Shown here piece by piece: positions 36,886 through 46,191 of a stretch of DNA of 64,000 nt; within the stretch, counting starts at the first letter, position 1, and every line of letters begins with the position of its first letter. A model generated the notes under the pieces. That model worked only from the letters and a program-made list of their open reading frames with translations, was not told the origin of the DNA and did not search any database. Source of the DNA: UBA685 sp049890215 (GTDB lineage: Bacteria; Pseudomonadota; Alphaproteobacteria; Puniceispirillales; Puniceispirillaceae). Both the position numbers and the translations under genes were made by a program. Location: the NCBI GenBank assembly GCA_049890215.1, contig JBMHBX010000067.1, positions 1 through 64,000 on the forward strand, read 5' to 3'.

Positions 36886-37787
36886 TGGGCAATCTCCAAT
36901 AAATGATTGACAAGTTCTTCACCCGAAATGCCCCGCCACAAAGCTTGTTCAGGCACAAGAGATGTGGCTGTCATACCTGGCTGTGTGTTGACCTCAAGCA
37001 TGTAGAGTTGTTGTTTGGTCTCATCATAGCGGTAATCAGCTCTGGCAACGCCCCGGCAGCCAAGCAAATGAAAGGCACTTTCGGCCCATGACAGTGCTTG
37101 TGCCTCTATCTCTTTGGGAATATCAGCAGGCAGAATATGCTTTGATCCGCCGTGTTTATATTTGGCATCAAAATCATAAAATGCTTCATCTGTGGTGATT
37201 TCTGTGACGCCAAGGGCAGTGCCATCTAGCACAGAGACTGTTAATTCACGCCCCGGAATGTAAGCTTCGGCAAAAAGCTGAGTGCCAATGGCCCACAAAT
37301 CATGTGAAGGAGGGGTGCTGCCTTGCTTGATGATTTGCACCCCAAAGCTTGACCCTTCATTGACAGGTTTGACGACATAATCGCCGTCATAATCTTGAAC
37401 TTGTAACAGGCCATTATCCTCATTCAGGGTCAGGCGCTGGGGAACAGCGATACCGGCAGTGCGGAAAAGCTGACGGGAAATCACCTTATTCATAGCCACA
37501 GCAGAGGCAACCACACCGCTATGTGTGTAAGGGATACCCATAATATTCAGCAAACCCTGAACAGAGCCATCTTCGCCAATCTGACCATGAAGTGCATTAT
37601 AAACGCGGCTTGGATTTATCTCTTTCAGGCGGGTTTGGATATCACGATCAAATTCAACCTCTATTGCATCCCATCCGGCCCCTCTTGCTGCTTTGGCACA
37701 AAAAGCGGCTGATACGCGGCTCACCGCCGCCTCTGACGTCCAACCGCCCATCAGGACCACCACTCTTTTTGGATCTGGTTCAAACAT
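36873..37787 (-). CDS. ddl: D-alanine--D-alanine ligase
   Basis: Ddl makes the D-Ala-D-Ala dipeptide used by MurF. The ATP-grasp fold is shown by VVKPVNEGSSFGV, EAYIPGRELTVSVL and the metal-binding MLEVNTQPGMT. LMGGWTSEAAVSRVSA is the N-terminal loop, slightly different from the common GGxSxEREVS. The ATG at 37787 was chosen because it overlaps the murB end by 8 bases and gives a normal 304 aa; a longer in-frame reading to 37970 lies inside murB. Confidence 0.95.
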   Translation of the reverse strand: MFEPDPKRVVVLMGGWTSEAAVSRVSAAFCAKAARGAGWDAIEVEFDRDIQTRLKEINPSRVYNALHGQIGEDGSVQGLLNIMGIPYTHSGVVASAVAMNKVISRQLFRTAGIAVPQRLTLNEDNGLLQVQDYDGDYVVKPVNEGSSFGVQIIKQGSTPPSHDLWAIGTQLFAEAYIPGRELTVSVLDGTALGVTEITTDEAFYDFDAKYKHGGSKHILPADIPKEIEAQALSWAESAFHLLGCRGVARADYRYDETKQQLYMLEVNTQPGMTATSLVPEQALWRGISGEELVNHLLEIAQCDD

Positions 37788-38745
37788 GTCTTGCTTCCTT
37801 ATCAGCAGAATCCAGCATTTTATCGTCCGGTATTTTTTCGTCCTGAGTCTGTTTTTGGGGCAGTGCGCGGCCGAGGCGCCTGATTTCCCACCTGAGGTGA
37901 ATACCGCTTTTATCAAGCACTCTGGCTCTGACAGTCTCACCAAGCGCCTCAATATCCCTGGCCGTGGCATGACCGTGATTGATCAGAAAATTACAATGCT
38001 TATCATTCATACTGGCATCACCAATGCGCAGGCCGCGGCAGCCTGCTTCATCAATCACCTGCCATGCCTTATGCCCCTCAGGATTGGCAAAAGTAGATCC
38101 GCCAGTGCGCACACCCTGCGGCTGTGTTCTGGCACGCATTTGCAGCATCTCTCTCATTTCCGCTTTGATTTGTGCGCTCTCACCCTTTGTGGTTCTGAAG
38201 GTGGCTGATAAAAAGATCATCTGCTCATCGACATTAGTATGGCGATAGGCCATGCCCATTTCGAGCGGTGTCATCTGGTGGATAGTGCCCTGTTTGTCCA
38301 TCATACGCGCGCTGATAACAACATCCTTGAATTCAGAGCCATAACAGCCTGCATTCATACGAAGCCCGCCACCTATCGTGCCTGGAATTGATACAAGGAA
38401 AGAAAGCCCTGCCATGTTATGGCGGGCGGCAAAACGCGCAAGATCAGCATCTGTCGCGCCTGCCCCTGCGATGATATGGTCTTGCTCACACGATAATTGC
38501 GAGAAGGCACCGCAAAGCCTTATGACCGCCCCTTCAATACCGCCATCTCTTATCAGCATATTAGAGCCGGCGCCCAAAATAGTGACAGGCATATCTTTTG
38601 GAATGGCTTTCAGGAACGCAGCCAAATCAGCTTCGTCAGCTGGTTCAAAATAGAGATCAGCCTTACCACCCACACCAAGCCATGTGCGTGTTTCAAGCAC
38701 CTCATCTGTCAGAATAAGGCCGCGCAGGGCAGTGGTATCAATCAT
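37780..38745 (-). CDS. murB: UDP-N-acetylenolpyruvoylglucosamine reductase MurB
   Basis: MurB reduces UDP-GlcNAc-enolpyruvate to UDP-MurNAc with FAD and NADPH. FAD-binding motifs ILGAGSNMLIRDGGI and GIPGTIGGG-like SIPGTIGGGLRMNAGCYG are clear. RTGGSTFANPEGHKAWQVID includes the catalytic serine region. The C-terminal extension after RRLG is lysine/aspartate-rich and unconserved. It overlaps murC by 4 bases and ddl by 8. No murA is in this window. Confidence 0.95.
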   Translation of the reverse strand: MIDTTALRGLILTDEVLETRTWLGVGGKADLYFEPADEADLAAFLKAIPKDMPVTILGAGSNMLIRDGGIEGAVIRLCGAFSQLSCEQDHIIAGAGATDADLARFAARHNMAGLSFLVSIPGTIGGGLRMNAGCYGSEFKDVVISARMMDKQGTIHQMTPLEMGMAYRHTNVDEQMIFLSATFRTTKGESAQIKAEMREMLQMRARTQPQGVRTGGSTFANPEGHKAWQVIDEAGCRGLRIGDASMNDKHCNFLINHGHATARDIEALGETVRARVLDKSGIHLRWEIRRLGRALPQKQTQDEKIPDDKMLDSADKEARHV

Positions 38746-40172
38746 GATGCTGCTGCCCCCTTATCTAATAGAGACTCCAGTTCTGCCGGCAGACCGGCTG
38801 CCCAATTTGTGATAGAGCCGGCGCCAAGGCACATGACAATATCTCCTTTTTGGGCATGCTTTGCGACCATCTCAGCAAGTGCCTCTGGTGCTGAAAGGGC
38901 AAAAGTGTTGCGATGGCCGGAGGCTTGCAACCCTGCGACCAAATCATCTTTGCCAAAGCCGTCAATTGGCGCCTCTCCGGCGGCGTATACATCTGCGACA
39001 ATGACGATATCTGCCTCATTAAAGCAGTGGCAGAAATCATCAAATAAATCTCTCAGCCGGCTATAGCGATGTGGTTGCACCACCGCGATTAATTTGCCGT
39101 CATTAACCTTCATGCGCCCTGCATTCAGGGCGGCTGAAATTTCAACAGGATGATGCCCGTAATCATCAATCACGGTAATGCCATGCGCCTGTCCTTTAAT
39201 GTCAAAGCGTCTGCCAACCCCTTTGAATTGTGCAAGCGCATTGCGGATAACGTCATGATCAATGCCCATTTCAAGCGCAACAGATATAGCGGCAAGCGCA
39301 TTTTGCACATTATGTCTGCCAAGCATAGGAAACCGAATATCGCTTATGATTTCAGCCTGACCCATCAGCCTGTCAGACAGATGGATATCAAACAGCATTT
39401 TATCATGATCATTTCTGATATTCACGGCCCTGACATCAGCCATGACAGAGACCCCATAAGAGATAATGCGCCTGTCTCTGATTTTCGGCATTAAGCGCTG
39501 CACCGCAGGATGGTCAATGCAAAGACTGGCAAATCCGTAAAAAGGAATAGAGGCCACGAAATGCTCAAACGCCTGTTCAAGCTTTTCATAATTGCCATGA
39601 TGGTCAAGGTGCTCAGGGTCGATATTTGTGACAATGGCAGCCGTTGGCTTAAGGCGCGAAAACGACCCGTCACTCTCATCTGCCTCTACGACCATCCATT
39701 GCCCGGCGCCTAATTTAGCATTACTGCCCCAGCTATGAATAATGCCGCCATTGATAACGGTGGGATCAATCCGGGCCGCATCAAGCAAGGTTGCAACCAG
39801 TGAGGTTGTTGTTGTTTTCCCATGTGTGCCTGCGACCGCGACAGACCAGCGAAGGCGCATAAGCTCACCTAACATTTCAGCGCGATGCACCACAGGGATA
39901 AATCTCTCACGCGCTGCCATTAATTCTACATTATCAGGCTGAATGGCAGTTGAGATCACAACAATGGACACATCATTAATATTGCTTGCCTGTTGCGGGA
40001 TCGTCACAGCGATCCCTTTTTCTCGCAGGCGTCTGACATTATTATTTTCAGCAATGTCAGATCCCTGAACCTGATATCCTAATTCTGCCAGAATTTCGGC
40101 AATCCCACTCATGCCGATCCCGCCGATACCGGTGAAATGGATTTTCCCAATGCTAAGAGGCAGAGCGGTCAT
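38742..40172 (-). CDS. murC: UDP-N-acetylmuramate--L-alanine ligase MurC
   Basis: MurC adds L-alanine to UDP-MurNAc, starting the peptide stem. The N-terminal Rossmann loop HFTGIGGIGMSGIAE is at 12-26 and the ATP loop GTHGKT at 115-120. VVEADESDGSF and NIDPEHLDHHGNYE are standard Mur ligase motifs, and DDYGHHPVEI marks the C-terminal domain. Overlaps of 4 bases with both neighbours suggest tight coupling. Confidence 0.97.
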   Translation of the reverse strand: MTALPLSIGKIHFTGIGGIGMSGIAEILAELGYQVQGSDIAENNNVRRLREKGIAVTIPQQASNINDVSIVVISTAIQPDNVELMAARERFIPVVHRAEMLGELMRLRWSVAVAGTHGKTTTTSLVATLLDAARIDPTVINGGIIHSWGSNAKLGAGQWMVVEADESDGSFSRLKPTAAIVTNIDPEHLDHHGNYEKLEQAFEHFVASIPFYGFASLCIDHPAVQRLMPKIRDRRIISYGVSVMADVRAVNIRNDHDKMLFDIHLSDRLMGQAEIISDIRFPMLGRHNVQNALAAISVALEMGIDHDVIRNALAQFKGVGRRFDIKGQAHGITVIDDYGHHPVEISAALNAGRMKVNDGKLIAVVQPHRYSRLRDLFDDFCHCFNEADIVIVADVYAAGEAPIDGFGKDDLVAGLQASGHRNTFALSAPEALAEMVAKHAQKGDIVMCLGAGSITNWAAGLPAELESLLDKGAAAS

Positions 40173-41257
40173 TGAACCTCTCCTGTGACAGCAGATGTTG
40201 ATAAAGGCAGGCCAGTCAGCCCGGCAATGGCAGAGGCGGCGCCTTCCTCGGACAGCGTTTTGGCAGTTTCTGCCATTTTGGTGCGTTTATCTGGCTGGCT
40301 GATAAGCACAGATAAGATAGCCGCCAGCTTGTCAGCGCTTGCGTCTTTTTCAGCTATCAGATAAGCGCCGCCCTGATCAGATAATTGTCTGGCATTGCCT
40401 GTTTGATGATCATCAAGCGCCCCTGCAAAAGGCACTAAAATGCTTGGTCTGCCGGCGCTTGCAATCTCTGCAACTGAAGAGGCACCTGCCCGGCTGATGA
40501 TGATATCAGAGCGGCGATATAAATCTGCCATATCATGATAAAAACGCGCGACCTCTGCTTTAACGCCGAGCGCCTTATAGGCTTGTTGTAACAGGCTGAC
40601 ATGCTCATCACGGCATTGTTGTGATATGCGGATTGTGCGCTTGTCGCTTGGGCGTAGTTGTGAAATTGCCTCTGGTACAATATCGGCGAAAATCTGGGCG
40701 CCAAGAGAGCCGCCTATGATGGTGATATGACAGCTATCTGATGGCTGATAGGCAGCGATTTCATGGAATTGGCCTCTGACAGGCAGGCCGGTAATTGCCT
40801 GCGGGCATGTTTGCGGCGCGCCTTTGGTATCAGCAAAGGTAAGCGCAATATGATGGGCAAATTTACCAAGCAGACGATTGGCACGTCCCATAATGGCGTT
40901 TTGTTCATGCAAAATACATTTTGCACCCATCAGGCGCCCTGCCATCAAAGGTGCCAAAGACGGATAACCACCAAAGCCAATCACACAAGCAGGACGTGAC
41001 AGGGCAAAACTGGCAAGTGATTGCAACAGGCCAAATGCAAGGCGTATCAGCCCTGTAAGCTTTGAAAGGAGCCCTGAATTGAAAGGAGACGCAGAGCTGA
41101 TTTGCCGATAGGTGATTTTGCCATCCACCATCGCAACGCCTCTTTTGTCCGTGAATAAAATCACCTGATGACCAGCCGTCTCAAGGATTTCGGCAACCGC
41201 CAAAGCAGGGAAGATATGGCCACCTGTTCCACCGGCGGCAAGAATAACCTTAGCCAT
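40169..41257 (-). CDS. murG: UDP-N-acetylglucosamine transferase MurG
   Basis: MurG adds GlcNAc to lipid I on the inner face of the membrane, producing lipid II. The glycine-rich AAGGTGGHIFPALAVAE is at the N-terminus. VIGFGGYPSLAPLMAG, LHEQNAIMGRANRLL and IISRAGASSVAEIASAGRP (UDP-GlcNAc site) are all present. At 362 aa it has the family's normal length. It overlaps ftsW by 8 bases. Confidence 0.97.
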   Translation of the reverse strand: MAKVILAAGGTGGHIFPALAVAEILETAGHQVILFTDKRGVAMVDGKITYRQISSASPFNSGLLSKLTGLIRLAFGLLQSLASFALSRPACVIGFGGYPSLAPLMAGRLMGAKCILHEQNAIMGRANRLLGKFAHHIALTFADTKGAPQTCPQAITGLPVRGQFHEIAAYQPSDSCHITIIGGSLGAQIFADIVPEAISQLRPSDKRTIRISQQCRDEHVSLLQQAYKALGVKAEVARFYHDMADLYRRSDIIISRAGASSVAEIASAGRPSILVPFAGALDDHQTGNARQLSDQGGAYLIAEKDASADKLAAILSVLISQPDKRTKMAETAKTLSEEGAASAIAGLTGLPLSTSAVTGEVQ

Positions 41258-42362
41258 CCAAGCCTCCCTCTCTTTGTCTTCGTCTGGTCAAAGCAAGCAG
41301 CATCCCAATTGTAATACCACTGGCAAGCAAAGAAGAGCCGCCATAGCTGATAAGTGGCAAAGTCATGCCTTTGGTAGGGATCAAATCAACTGATGAGGCC
41401 ATATGGATGGCAGCCTGCAAGCCAAATTGCATGGCAAGGCCGGCCCCGGCAATCAGGCAGAATAAATTATCACCTGCCGCAGAGCGCTCAAATCCGCGAA
41501 AGACGGTAAAGCCATATAGCGCAATAATGCCAAGACATACCAACAGCCCATATTCTTCGGCAGCAACAGAAAAAATAAAATCAGCATGCGCATCAGGCAG
41601 ATATTCTTTAACTTTGCCATCACCTGGCCCAACACCCAAAAAGCCCCCATCTGCAAATGATCTGATCGATAATTCAGATTGCATCGAGCCGCCATCAAAG
41701 AATTTGGTAATGCGTGATTTTACATGGTCCAGATAATGATAGGCCGCAAATAAGGCGATAGGGGCAAGGCCAATGGCGATTAGAACAAGCAACAAAGGCA
41801 TGCCTGCCAAAAATGTCTGGAAACCCCAGGTCATTGCGATAACAGATGTCATGCCAATATCAGGTTGCAAAACCAATATGGCAATGATGATCCCTGCCAG
41901 GCTTGTTGCCCATGCCCAGCCCGGGAAATCGTCATCTTCACGCCATAAAGATAACAACCACGCACAGACAACAGCAAAAAGAGGCTTCGCAAATTCAGAC
42001 GGCTGTAAATTCACAGGGCCAATGGTAATCCATCTTGTTGCCCCTTTTACTTCCGGACCAAGGATGAGTGTAAGGCTCATGAGCCCAATCACCCCTAACA
42101 GGCCGATCAAAGATAAAATCCGAATAAGGCGCGGACTCATGAAAGACAGAACAAAAATCGCGACCGCCGCCGGTGCCAGATAGATAAGTTGGCGCCAAAC
42201 AAAATGGAATTCAGGCAAAGAAATGCGTGTGGCAACAGGCGGGCTTGCTGCCATGACCATTAAGGTGCCGATCACCATTAATAAGATAGCGGCCATAAGA
42301 AGCCACCTGTCGACTGTCCACCACCAAACACCCAAAAGAGATCTGTCTGTTCTACCGAGCAT
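41250..42362 (-). CDS. ftsW: Peptidoglycan glycosyltransferase FtsW (SEDS family)
   Basis: FtsW polymerises glycan strands at the division site with FtsI. About ten membrane segments are visible. SEDS landmarks include GATRWITIGPVNLQPSEFAKP, DFIFSVAAEEYGLLVCLG and a C-terminal KGMTLPLISYGGSS. At 370 aa the length is normal. Position between murD and murG and pairing with ftsI in the same cluster support FtsW over RodA. Confidence 0.96.
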   Translation of the reverse strand: MLGRTDRSLLGVWWWTVDRWLLMAAILLMVIGTLMVMAASPPVATRISLPEFHFVWRQLIYLAPAAVAIFVLSFMSPRLIRILSLIGLLGVIGLMSLTLILGPEVKGATRWITIGPVNLQPSEFAKPLFAVVCAWLLSLWREDDDFPGWAWATSLAGIIIAILVLQPDIGMTSVIAMTWGFQTFLAGMPLLLVLIAIGLAPIALFAAYHYLDHVKSRITKFFDGGSMQSELSIRSFADGGFLGVGPGDGKVKEYLPDAHADFIFSVAAEEYGLLVCLGIIALYGFTVFRGFERSAAGDNLFCLIAGAGLAMQFGLQAAIHMASSVDLIPTKGMTLPLISYGGSSLLASGITIGMLLALTRRRQREGGLDG

Positions 42363-43680
42363 GGCTGACCTCCTTTAAGGGCTGATGATGTGTGTCAATA
42401 AAGGCCTTGGTCAGCTTGGCAAAATGATCACCCCGCATGCCAAAATTGGCGAATTGATCAAATGAAGCCGCTGCCGGAGATAACAGAACAACTTCAGTCC
42501 CATCCAACATATCGGTTGCATGGGCAAAAGCCTCATCAAGTGTGTCATGATAATGGCAGGTGATATGATCTTTGGCCTGTTCATAAAATGCTTTGGCAGA
42601 TTCACCAAAGAAATGGGCTTTGCGTATATGATGAAAATAAGGGGTGCAGGCAGACAGACCCTCTGCTTTGGCGCGCCCGCCGGCAAGCCAGATTATGCTT
42701 TCAAACGCAGATAAGGCCTTGGCGGTGGCATCCCCATTTGTTGCTTTGGAATCATTGATAAAGGGCGTGCCATTGTGGCTGCCAACCGGTTGCAAGCGAT
42801 GAGGCAGACCAATAAAGGAGGTTATTGCCTGTTCCATGATATCGCCTGAGACCCCGAAATGACTTGCTATTGCAAGGGCAAAAGCAATGTTCTGCTGATT
42901 ATGAAGGCCGGCAAGATACGGGTTTTGACATAAAGAGGATGGCAGTGATTTGCCGCTAATGGCCTCAATCTGACAGGATAGGTTATCATGCGCCCACGCA
43001 AGGACGTCTTTCATAATTGGCCCTTCATCACCTATTAGCGCAAGACCGTCCGGCCTTATTGTGATGAGGCTTTGTTTTTTGGCGCTGATATAGCCGTCAA
43101 GGCCGCCATGCCGGTCAAGATGATCCGGCGTAATATTCAGCAATGCTGAAACCTTTGGTGCCAGAGATGGTGTGGTTTCAAGCTGATAGGATGATAATTC
43201 CAGCACAGTGAAGCCATCTGTTTGTTCCGGCAATGCGCATAAAGGTGTTCCCAGATTGCCGCCAATACCCACCGACAGACCTGCTTCTTTGAGGATATGG
43301 CCTGTCAGGGCTGTTGTTGTGGATTTGCCATTTGTGCCGGTGATGATGATCATCTCACCCCAATTGCCGGTACGAAGGCCAAATTCGACTTCTGAGATAA
43401 TTTCCACCTGATGATCTTGCGCCATCTTGGCAACAGGATGGGGGGCAGGGTGGTGATGGGCAATGCCAGGGCTGAGGATAAGCGCCTCAATCTGAGAGAA
43501 ATCCCACTCTTGGAAGGATATAAAATCATGATCTGCAATCGTCTCATAAGCTGTCATATGGTCATCATCAATGACACAAGATATCCCTAAATCACGCGCA
43601 CGCGCATAGGCCGCACGTCCTGACAGGCCGGCGCCGAAAATCGCGATATGCTGAAAAGATGTCTTATGCCTCATTGTCAT
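42352..43680 (-). CDS. murD: UDP-N-acetylmuramoylalanine--D-glutamate ligase MurD
   Basis: MurD adds D-glutamate to the growing peptide stem. The N-terminal loop IAIFGAGLSGRAAY, the ATP loop ITGTNGKSTTTALTGH, the motif NITPDHLDRHGGLD and NDSKATNGDAT are seen. The start is uncertain: the ATG at 43680 lies 13 bases after GGAGG and another ATG follows at 43674. Longer in-frame sequence upstream lies inside mraY and is not conserved. It overlaps ftsW by 11 bases. Confidence 0.94.
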   Translation of the reverse strand: MTMRHKTSFQHIAIFGAGLSGRAAYARARDLGISCVIDDDHMTAYETIADHDFISFQEWDFSQIEALILSPGIAHHHPAPHPVAKMAQDHQVEIISEVEFGLRTGNWGEMIIITGTNGKSTTTALTGHILKEAGLSVGIGGNLGTPLCALPEQTDGFTVLELSSYQLETTPSLAPKVSALLNITPDHLDRHGGLDGYISAKKQSLITIRPDGLALIGDEGPIMKDVLAWAHDNLSCQIEAISGKSLPSSLCQNPYLAGLHNQQNIAFALAIASHFGVSGDIMEQAITSFIGLPHRLQPVGSHNGTPFINDSKATNGDATAKALSAFESIIWLAGGRAKAEGLSACTPYFHHIRKAHFFGESAKAFYEQAKDHITCHYHDTLDEAFAHATDMLDGTEVVLLSPAAASFDQFANFGMRGDHFAKLTKAFIDTHHQPLKEVSHAR

Positions 43681-43697
43681 GATGATGAAATGGCCTC

Positions 43698-44786
43698 CTA
43701 TCTCAGCTTTAGGGTTGACAGGGCGACAAGCGCCAAAATGACAGAGATGATCCAAAACCGAATGACGATGGTCGGTTCTGCCCATCCCTTTTTCTCAAAA
43801 TGATGATGAAGGGGCGCCATCAGGAAGATACGCTTACCTGTTAATTTGAATGAGGCGACTTGCAGGATAACAGAGACGGTTTCAAGCACAAATAAACCAC
43901 CTGTGATGGCAAGAACCAATTCGTGACGTGTGGCAACTGATATCACCCCCAAAGTGCCGCCAAGGGCAAGCGAGCCTGTATCTCCCATAAAGACTTTAGC
44001 AGGCGGTGCATTAAACCATAAAAAGCCAAGGCCGCCGCCAATGAGCGCCCCGCATACCACCGCCAATTCACCTGTTCCGGCAATGTAGTTTATTTGCAGA
44101 TAATCAGCGAAGTTCAGATTACCTGACAAATAGGCAATCAGGGCAAATACAGAGGCCGCTATCATCACAGGCACAATGGCAAGCCCGTCTAGCCCGTCTG
44201 TCAGATTGACAGCGTTCGATGCGCCAACAATGACCACAAGGGCAAAGGGCACATAAAAATAAGACAGATATAATAGAGTGTCTTTCAGGAAAGGCAGTGC
44301 AATGCCATAACGCAATTCTTCTGGTGACAGTTCCACCAGATATAAGGTCGCAAGCAGTGCTAACATAATTTGCAGCATAAATTTCTGATAAGAGCGCAAA
44401 CCAGCTGAGCTTCGTTTTTTCAGCTTTAGCCAGTCATCAATAGCGCCTATGGCGCCAAAGCCGGTTGCGACAATCAGAACAGGCCATAAATAGCTGTTAT
44501 CGAGCGGTACCCATAATAAGGTAGATATCACAAACACCCCTAAAATCAGCAAACCGCCCATGGTTGGTGTGCCGGCTTTTGTTAATATATGACTTTCAGG
44601 CCCGTCTGAGCGAATAGGCTGACCTTCTGCCTGATGCGATTTCAGCCATCTGATAAAGGCCTCACCAAATAACAGGCTCAGCAACAACGCGGTCATGACA
44701 GCGCCGCCTGTACGAAAGGTCAGATACCGGAACAGATTTAGCGGCTGAAACTGATCAGCAAAGGGCAATAGAAGGTCAGGTAACAT
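43698..44786 (-). CDS. mraY: Phospho-N-acetylmuramoyl-pentapeptide-transferase MraY
   Basis: MraY transfers phospho-MurNAc-pentapeptide to undecaprenyl phosphate, forming lipid I. Ten membrane segments are expected. Catalytic and binding motifs IDDWLKLKK, NAVNLTDGLDGLA and the C-terminal APLHHHFEKKGW are present. I chose the ATG at 44786 because GGAGG lies six bases upstream; earlier ATGs at 44789 and 44807 fall too close to or before it. The start lies inside the end of murF. Confidence 0.96.
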   Translation of the reverse strand: MLPDLLLPFADQFQPLNLFRYLTFRTGGAVMTALLLSLLFGEAFIRWLKSHQAEGQPIRSDGPESHILTKAGTPTMGGLLILGVFVISTLLWVPLDNSYLWPVLIVATGFGAIGAIDDWLKLKKRSSAGLRSYQKFMLQIMLALLATLYLVELSPEELRYGIALPFLKDTLLYLSYFYVPFALVVIVGASNAVNLTDGLDGLAIVPVMIAASVFALIAYLSGNLNFADYLQINYIAGTGELAVVCGALIGGGLGFLWFNAPPAKVFMGDTGSLALGGTLGVISVATRHELVLAITGGLFVLETVSVILQVASFKLTGKRIFLMAPLHHHFEKKGWAEPTIVIRFWIISVILALVALSTLKLR

Positions 44787-46191
44787 CATGCGCCTCCGCT
44801 TTATCATTTTGTATGGTAAGGGCGCTCAGCAATCGCGCCATCTGCGGCGCACCAGAGCCATTTGACCCTTTGATGAGAATCAAGTCGCAATCTGCTAACA
44901 GGCCATGCAGCTTATCCTTTGCCTCATCTGCAGAGCCAAAGGCAGAGATATCGCCGTCTATGTGAATAGAAGAAGCAAGCGCTGACATTGCAGGCCCAAT
45001 CAGAATAAGACGCTGAGGGCCGGTTGCCCTAATCAGCGGGATCAAAGATTGATGCGCCTCATCACTCATATGCCCTAATTCAAGCATATCTGTCAGAACA
45101 ATGCCTTTTTTGGCATGTGTCAGGCTTGCAATATGCTGTAAAGAGGCTGCCATAGAAGCAGGGCCGGCATTGTAGCTGTCATTGATAAATAAGGCAGTTT
45201 TCTGGCCTAGATTTACAAAGCTCTGATCACCGCGCCCTGTGACCTCTTGTAACTGTGCCAGCTTTGTTTCTGCCATCTGCCATGGCAGGGATAAAGCATG
45301 TAAAGTCGCAATCGCAATCATCGCTGTGGTGGCATGATGAGGGGCTGACAAGCCAAGGGTGAAAGTCAGACTCTCGCCGCTTAAGTGGTTATAAAGGCTC
45401 AATGACTGGCCTTTTTCAAGACTGGCCTGTTTGATAAGCTGTATATCTGCCCCTTTGCCTGTCCCAAAAGTGATGAGGTGAAGGCCTTTGGCTTTGGCTT
45501 TATCACGCAAAATATCGAAATGCGCATCATCATAAGGCAAAATAGCTGTGCCATCTGTCATGCCATCAAAAATCTCAGCTTTGGCACAAGCAATATCACC
45601 AAGGCTGTCAAAATGCCCGATATGGCTATTGGCGATTTTGGTAATGATCGCAACATCACCATGATAAAGATACGAAAGAGGGCTAATCTCACCTTTGTGA
45701 TTCATGCCCATTTCCATGACAATCAAATCACAATCATCTGGTGTTCTTGCCATCGATAGGGGGGCGCCAATGTGATTATTATAATTACCCCGGCTGGCAT
45801 GGCAGTTGCCATAACATGATAAAATAGTATCAAGCGCCTCTTTGGTGCTTGTTTTGCCAACAGAGCCTGTGATGGCAATTTTCTTTGCCGTTGTTTGCGC
45901 CATGGCGGCTTTGGCAATATCATGCAGTGCTGATAATGTATCAGGGACTTTTAACTGAGCGCAACATGCGCCGTCAAATTGACGTGATACAAGTGCGCAG
46001 TGGCCCATCGTTAAATCAGCCACAAAGTCATGGCCATCATGATGATTGCCTTTCAAGGCAATAAACAGGCCTGTTTTATCAAGATTACGATGGTCAATTT
46101 CCACCTGTTCAAGTGGCAAAACAGGCGCTGGCCCGTGCCAGATGCCAGAGGTAATTTGCGCCAAATCTGAGGCTGTCCAATTTGTGATCAT
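44776..46191 (-). CDS. murF: UDP-MurNAc-tripeptide--D-alanyl-D-alanine ligase MurF
   Basis: MurF adds the D-Ala-D-Ala made by Ddl, completing the pentapeptide. The ATP loop AITGSVGKTSTKEAL, GNYNNHIGAPLS and FINDSYNAGPASM are typical MurF motifs. GLFIALKGNHHDGHDFV marks the N-terminal UDP-binding domain. At 471 aa the size is normal. It overlaps murE by 4 bases and mraY by 11. Confidence 0.96.
   Translation of the reverse strand: MITNWTASDLAQITSGIWHGPAPVLPLEQVEIDHRNLDKTGLFIALKGNHHDGHDFVADLTMGHCALVSRQFDGACCAQLKVPDTLSALHDIAKAAMAQTTAKKIAITGSVGKTSTKEALDTILSCYGNCHASRGNYNNHIGAPLSMARTPDDCDLIVMEMGMNHKGEISPLSYLYHGDVAIITKIANSHIGHFDSLGDIACAKAEIFDGMTDGTAILPYDDAHFDILRDKAKAKGLHLITFGTGKGADIQLIKQASLEKGQSLSLYNHLSGESLTFTLGLSAPHHATTAMIAIATLHALSLPWQMAETKLAQLQEVTGRGDQSFVNLGQKTALFINDSYNAGPASMAASLQHIASLTHAKKGIVLTDMLELGHMSDEAHQSLIPLIRATGPQRLILIGPAMSALASSIHIDGDISAFGSADEAKDKLHGLLADCDLILIKGSNGSGAPQMARLLSALTIQNDKAEAHDVT

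Noticed and set aside
37788..37970. A longer N-terminus for ddl starting at 37970
   Set aside because: The extra 61 residues lie inside murB and do not resemble Ddl; the ATG at 37787 gives the usual protein.
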